Below, piece after piece: positions 5,226-8,443 of a DNA stretch of 8,443 bases. Origin of the DNA: Tissierellia bacterium (GTDB taxonomy: Bacteria > Bacillota > Clostridia > Tissierellales > Tissierellaceae); contig JAAYLY010000004.1 of the NCBI GenBank assembly GCA_012521625.1, positions 1-8,443 on the forward strand, written 5' to 3'. A program made the position numbers and the translations under genes. Within the stretch, counting starts at the first letter, position 1. Each line of letters opens with the position of its first letter. The notes beneath the pieces were generated by a model. It did not search any database. It was not told the origin of the DNA and saw only the letters and a list, made by a program, of their open reading frames with translations.

Positions 5226-6341
5226 TTAAATATAACCATATTTTCTATAAAATTCATCCCTGTACTCCAGCAGCCTATCCTCCTTAATGGCTTCTCGGAT
5301 GTTTTCCATCAGCTTCAAGAGGAAGTATAGGTTGTGGATGGTGGCCAACCTAGCCCCTAGGATCTCGTCTACGTTGAATAAATGCCTTACATAGGCCCTG
5401 GAATAATTGCGGCAGGCATAGCAGTCGCACTCCGGATCTAATTTGGAAAAGTCCCTCTTATACTTGGCATTCCTGATGACCAACCTACCCTGACTAGTTA
5501 GTAGGGTTCCGTTCCTAGCAACCCTAGTAGGCAGGACGCAGTCAGCCATATCTATACCCCTAATTACCGATTCAAATAGGTAATCTGGAGTACCTACCCC
5601 CATATTGTATCTAGGCTTATCCTTAGGCAGTAGGGGAGTTGTAAAGTCAAGCATTTCACACATCATCTCTAGGGGCTCCCCAACACTTAAGCCCCCTATG
5701 GCATAGCCTGGGAAATCCAACTCAATTAGATCCTCGGCACTCTTCTTCCTTAGGTCCTTATACATACCCCCTTGCACTATTCCAAATAGGGCTTGGCTAT
5801 CAGGCTTCTTGTGGGCCTCCTTACACCTTTTAGCCCAGCGGGTAGTCCTTTCCATGGACTGCTTTGCATATTCATAGCTGGCTGGATAGGGGATACATTC
5901 GTCGAAGCACATAATAATATCCGCCCCTAGGGCATTTTGAATCTCAATGGATTTTTCAGGGCTTATAAAGTGCTTGGATCCATCTATATGGGACCTAAAC
6001 TCCACCCCTTCCTCCTTAATCTTTCTCAGCTTTCCAAGGCTGAATACCTGAAAGCCACCGCTATCCGTTAGTATCGGCCCATGCCAATTCATAAACTTAT
6101 GTAGGCCTCCAGCCTCCTCTACTAGATCATGGCCTGGGCGTAAATATAGGTGGTAGGTGTTGCTTAGGATGATTTGGGCGCCCAGGTCCTTAACCTCCTC
6201 TGGAGTCATGGCCTTAACTGTAGCCCTAGTGCCTACCGGCATAAAGATTGGGGTCTCTATTACTCCATGGGGAGTATGGAGCCTACCTAACCTGGCCTTA
6301 GTATATTTTTCTTCCTTTATCAACTCAAACTTAAAATTCAT
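5226..6341 (-). CDS. tgt: tRNA-guanine transglycosylase (queuine/preQ1 tRNA-ribosyltransferase)
   Basis: This enzyme replaces guanine 34 in the anticodon of tRNAs with GUN anticodons by the queuosine precursor preQ1. With the start at 6341 it has 371 residues, the usual bacterial length. Key motifs in that numbering are ILTDSGGFQVFSLG (90-103, D93 in the active site), GIVQGG (187-192), GGLSVGE (216-222), YNMGVGTP (245-252) and GIDMADCVLPTRVARNG (262-278), whose D267 corresponds to the nucleophile Asp280 of the Zymomonas enzyme. Zinc ligands are C305, C307, C310 and H336. The start at 6341 is chosen because GGGAGGT lies 5 bases upstream and MNFKFELI is a typical family start; a longer frame to 6380 would overlap queA and adds unconserved residues. 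The queA stop is 13 bases upstream, indicating one transcript. Confidence 0.97.
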   Translation of the reverse strand: MNFKFELIKEEKYTKARLGRLHTPHGVIETPIFMPVGTRATVKAMTPEEVKDLGAQIILSNTYHLYLRPGHDLVEEAGGLHKFMNWHGPILTDSGGFQVFSLGKLRKIKEEGVEFRSHIDGSKHFISPEKSIEIQNALGADIIMCFDECIPYPASYEYAKQSMERTTRWAKRCKEAHKKPDSQALFGIVQGGMYKDLRKKSAEDLIELDFPGYAIGGLSVGEPLEMMCEMLDFTTPLLPKDKPRYNMGVGTPDYLFESVIRGIDMADCVLPTRVARNGTLLTSQGRLVIRNAKYKRDFSKLDPECDCYACRNYSRAYVRHLFNVDEILGARLATIHNLYFLLKLMENIREAIKEDRLLEYRDEFYRKYGYI

Positions 6342-6354
6342 CTTTAACCTCCCA

Positions 6355-7380
6355 TTATTTGATGAACATGCTATCACCAAAGCTGAAGAACCTGTATCTT
6401 TCCCTTACAGCCTCTTCATAAGTCTTTAGAATCAACTCCCTACCTGCAAAAGCACTTACCAGCATCAAGAGGGTTGACTCCGGCAGGTGGAAGTTGGTAA
6501 TCAAGGCATCTACAACCTTAAACTCATAGCCAGGGTAGATGAAGATGTCCGTCCAGCCGGACTGGGGCCTTACCCTGCCATCCTCATCCCCTATAGTCTC
6601 TAGGGTCCTGCAGGAGGTGGTACCTACCGCTATAACCCTTTTATTCTTCTCCTTAGTTTCGTTAATAATATCAGCAGCCTCCTGGCTTACCTCATAGTAC
6701 TCCGAATGCATATGGTGGTCCTTAATATCCTCCACCTTAACAGGCCTAAAGGTTCCTAGGCCTACATGAAGGGTGATAAAGGCTATATTAACCCCCTTAG
6801 CCTTAATCTCCTCCAGTAGTTCTTCTGTAAAGTGAAGGCCTGCTGTAGGAGCTGCTGCAGAGCCGGGATGCTTGGAAAAGACCGTCTGATACCTTTCCCT
6901 ATCCTCCAACTTCTCATGGATATAAGGGGGTAGGGGCATTTCTCCCAGCTGGTCCAGGATCTCCTCAAAGATCCCCTCATACTGGAATTTAATAAACCTA
7001 GTCCCCCCTTCACCATAGCCAATAATTTCACCCTTTAAAAGGCCGCCTCCAAATTCTATCTGGTGGCCAATCCTAGCCTTCTTACCCGGCTTTACTAATG
7101 ACTCCCAAACATCATCTTCAGTCCTCTTTAGGAGCAAGAATTCTATAGCTTCCTCCTTGCCAGGCCTATTACCAAAAAGTCGGGCAGGCAAGACCCTAGT
7201 GTCATTAAGAACTAGAGTATCGCCTGCTTCTAGATAGTAGATAATATCCTTAAAATGTTTATGGTCTATATTTCCACTTTCCTTATCTAATACTAGTAAT
7301 CTAGAATTGTCCCTATTTTCAATGGGAACCTGTGCAATCAATTCCTCTGGTAGATTATAATAAAAGTCTTTCGTCTTCAT
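6355..7380 (-). CDS. queA: S-adenosylmethionine:tRNA ribosyltransferase-isomerase QueA
   Basis: QueA moves the ribosyl part of S-adenosylmethionine onto preQ1 in tRNA to form epoxyqueuosine, the step after tgt. The 341-residue length is normal. Family motifs run throughout: LNDTRVLPARLFG (58-70), GEMPLPPYI (146-154), SAAAPTAGLHFT (174-185), HVGLGTFRPV (205-214), VGTTSCRTLE (252-261), TNFHLPESTLLMLV (295-308) and YRFFSFGD (329-336). The ATG at 7380 is 10 bases after the upstream stop codon; the SD, AAGGA, overlaps that stop, so translation is probably coupled to the SpoIID/LytB gene. tgt follows after 13 bases. The final reduction by QueG or QueH must be encoded elsewhere. All expected conserved blocks are present and nothing suggests loss of function. 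Confidence 0.98.
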   Translation of the reverse strand: MKTKDFYYNLPEELIAQVPIENRDNSRLLVLDKESGNIDHKHFKDIIYYLEAGDTLVLNDTRVLPARLFGNRPGKEEAIEFLLLKRTEDDVWESLVKPGKKARIGHQIEFGGGLLKGEIIGYGEGGTRFIKFQYEGIFEEILDQLGEMPLPPYIHEKLEDRERYQTVFSKHPGSAAAPTAGLHFTEELLEEIKAKGVNIAFITLHVGLGTFRPVKVEDIKDHHMHSEYYEVSQEAADIINETKEKNKRVIAVGTTSCRTLETIGDEDGRVRPQSGWTDIFIYPGYEFKVVDALITNFHLPESTLLMLVSAFAGRELILKTYEEAVRERYRFFSFGDSMFIK

Positions 7381-7390
7381 AGCTTCATCC

Positions 7391-8443
7391 TTACTTCCCT
7401 ATATTTTTTACTTCAACACCAGTGTAGTAGTGTTTGATAATATCAATATAATTGTAACCTAATTTGGCCATTTCTATAGCCCCATACTGGCTCATACCTA
7501 CACCATGGCCGTAGCCCTTTCCATCGAATATGAAGGCTGTAGGCTTACTTACCTTATTTTCTAAGGTATAAGTAGTATCCTTTGACTTAATCCTTAAAAT
7601 ATCATTATTATTAGCTGATAGTTTTTTACTACCATCTATTATATAAAGGCCATTTAAATCTACAGCCCTTATCTGGCCATCGCCAGCTATCACATGGACC
7701 TTCTCATCCTTAGTAGAACCTTCCTTACTTATGGTAAATAGGGTACTCTTTAAGTTATTGGCTCCAAGTAGGCTTCTCAGTTCTGAACCCTTAAGGACTT
7801 TTTCTCCCCTGGAACCTATAACTTTTAAATCCGCTACCCTACCGCTTTCAGTAGTATTTAGGATTTCTATATCCTTTAATTGCCCCAGATCTACACCGCC
7901 GGCCCTTAGCTTAGCTTCTAATTCCTCAGCTGCAAAGCTAATGGTCCAGGAGCTATGGGGTGAATTTAAGGAATAATCATCCTTAACAGCCCTTAAATAG
8001 GCTAGGCTGCCTCCCCAGACGTTTTCACTAGCTTCCGTATATCCTCCCGAATTGGAGTGGTAGGGGGTATTTACCACCCTACCCCCATAGATTATATATT
8101 CGCCGAAGGTATGGATTACAGCCTCATTAGTCCTAGGGTGCTCCCCTTCATAGCCGGCGTAAACCTGACAGTGGGTAGTGCTGCAAAGGTTAAAGCCTTC
8201 TCCCTTATGCCTACTTAAACTAGTATATGTATAGCTTCTGGCAGCAATGGCCTGAGCCTTTAAAGCATCCATAGGAGAGCTGGCAGGCATCTCCTTAGCT
8301 AGAACCCCCATCAGATAGTGCTCTATATGGATGTGGTTAAGGATTAAAATACTACTGCTATTCTTAAGAAAGCTAATATAATCCCTATAGCTATTTTCCC
8401 CTACCTTAACTAGGGAATCATCCTGGGCTCCTATGATGATGGA
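7391..8443 (-). CDS. SpoIID/LytB domain protein, N-terminus beyond window
   Basis: The frame is open to the window edge, giving 350 residues here; an internal ATG at 8311 is not the start, because the 44 codons before it encode conserved sequence (LNHIHIEHYLMGVLAKEMP). SpoIID-type proteins are lytic transglycosylases that cut peptidoglycan glycan strands; SpoIID itself acts in engulfment during sporulation. Landmarks, counted from the edge, are KEMPAS with the probable catalytic glutamate at 51, AIAARSYTY (65-73), LCSTTHCQVYAG (86-97), YHSNSGGYTE (128-137) and GKGYGHGVGMSQYGA (308-322), ending in HYYTGVEV. The cysteines and histidines near 87-92 and H129 may bind zinc, as I recall for a Clostridioides difficile SpoIID structure. 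Position before queA is common in clostridia, where this copy is often distinct from the sporulation spoIID; hence no symbol. A signal or anchor segment would lie outside the window. Confidence 0.92.
   Translation of the reverse strand, partial: SIIIGAQDDSLVKVGENSYRDYISFLKNSSSILILNHIHIEHYLMGVLAKEMPASSPMDALKAQAIAARSYTYTSLSRHKGEGFNLCSTTHCQVYAGYEGEHPRTNEAVIHTFGEYIIYGGRVVNTPYHSNSGGYTEASENVWGGSLAYLRAVKDDYSLNSPHSSWTISFAAEELEAKLRAGGVDLGQLKDIEILNTTESGRVADLKVIGSRGEKVLKGSELRSLLGANNLKSTLFTISKEGSTKDEKVHVIAGDGQIRAVDLNGLYIIDGSKKLSANNNDILRIKSKDTTYTLENKVSKPTAFIFDGKGYGHGVGMSQYGAIEMAKLGYNYIDIIKHYYTGVEVKNIGK

Noticed and set aside
6342..6380. Longer tgt start adding 13 residues
   Set aside because: It would overlap the queA 3' end and has no SD; the ATG at 6341 has GGGAGGT at good spacing and gives the family's usual N-terminus.
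8309..8311. ATG at 8311 as start of the SpoIID/LytB gene
   Set aside because: The frame stays open upstream to the window edge and those codons encode conserved domain sequence, so the gene begins outside the window.

Overview
The window reads as ordinary chromosomal DNA of an anaerobic, low-to-moderate GC Gram-positive bacterium of the Clostridia/Tissierellia type. The evidence is a six-cysteine SCIFF peptide with its radical SAM maturase (a pair typical of Clostridia), a SpoIID/LytB protein, a TIGR04086-type membrane protein, strong GGAGG-type ribosome binding sites and a marked preference for AGG arginine codons. All genes lie on the minus strand, so transcription runs from high to low coordinates. 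No plus-strand gene, tRNA, rRNA, CRISPR array or insertion sequence was seen.

In transcription order: a SpoIID/LytB protein whose N-terminus lies outside the window (8443-7391), then queA (7380-6355) and tgt (6341-5226), tightly packed and probably one transcript. These two give the ribosyltransferase and base-exchange steps of queuosine tRNA modification. yajC (5156-4884) follows, with a possible promoter of its own and a terminator hairpin behind it. Next is a four-helix TIGR04086-type membrane protein (4788-4414), whose ribosome binding site can pair with an upstream inverted repeat.

The accessory core is a ranthipeptide cassette. scfA (4243-4094) encodes a 49-residue precursor and has a strong promoter (4277-4304). 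scfB (4041-2689) encodes the radical SAM/SPASM maturase that forms thioether cross-links in ScfA. A terminator-like hairpin beginning inside the scfA stop codon separates them and probably keeps peptide mRNA in excess of enzyme mRNA. No dedicated peptidase or exporter is in the window.

A 365-base gene-free spacer (2324-2688) follows. It holds two 24-bp tandem repeats with DtxR-like imperfect palindromes, a good promoter match, and a terminator hairpin just downstream. In many relatives secD and secF follow yajC, so their absence here is notable. After the spacer come recJ (2323-566, TTG start) and, 14 bases later, the N-terminal hydrolase domain of a Rel/SpoT (p)ppGpp enzyme that leaves the window at base 1. 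The apt gene often found between recJ and rel is absent.

The most interesting items are the scfA-hairpin-scfB arrangement, the possible SD-sequestering hairpin before the TIGR04086 gene, and the repeat/promoter/terminator cluster in the spacer. The gene families themselves are known; I see no clear new enzyme system.
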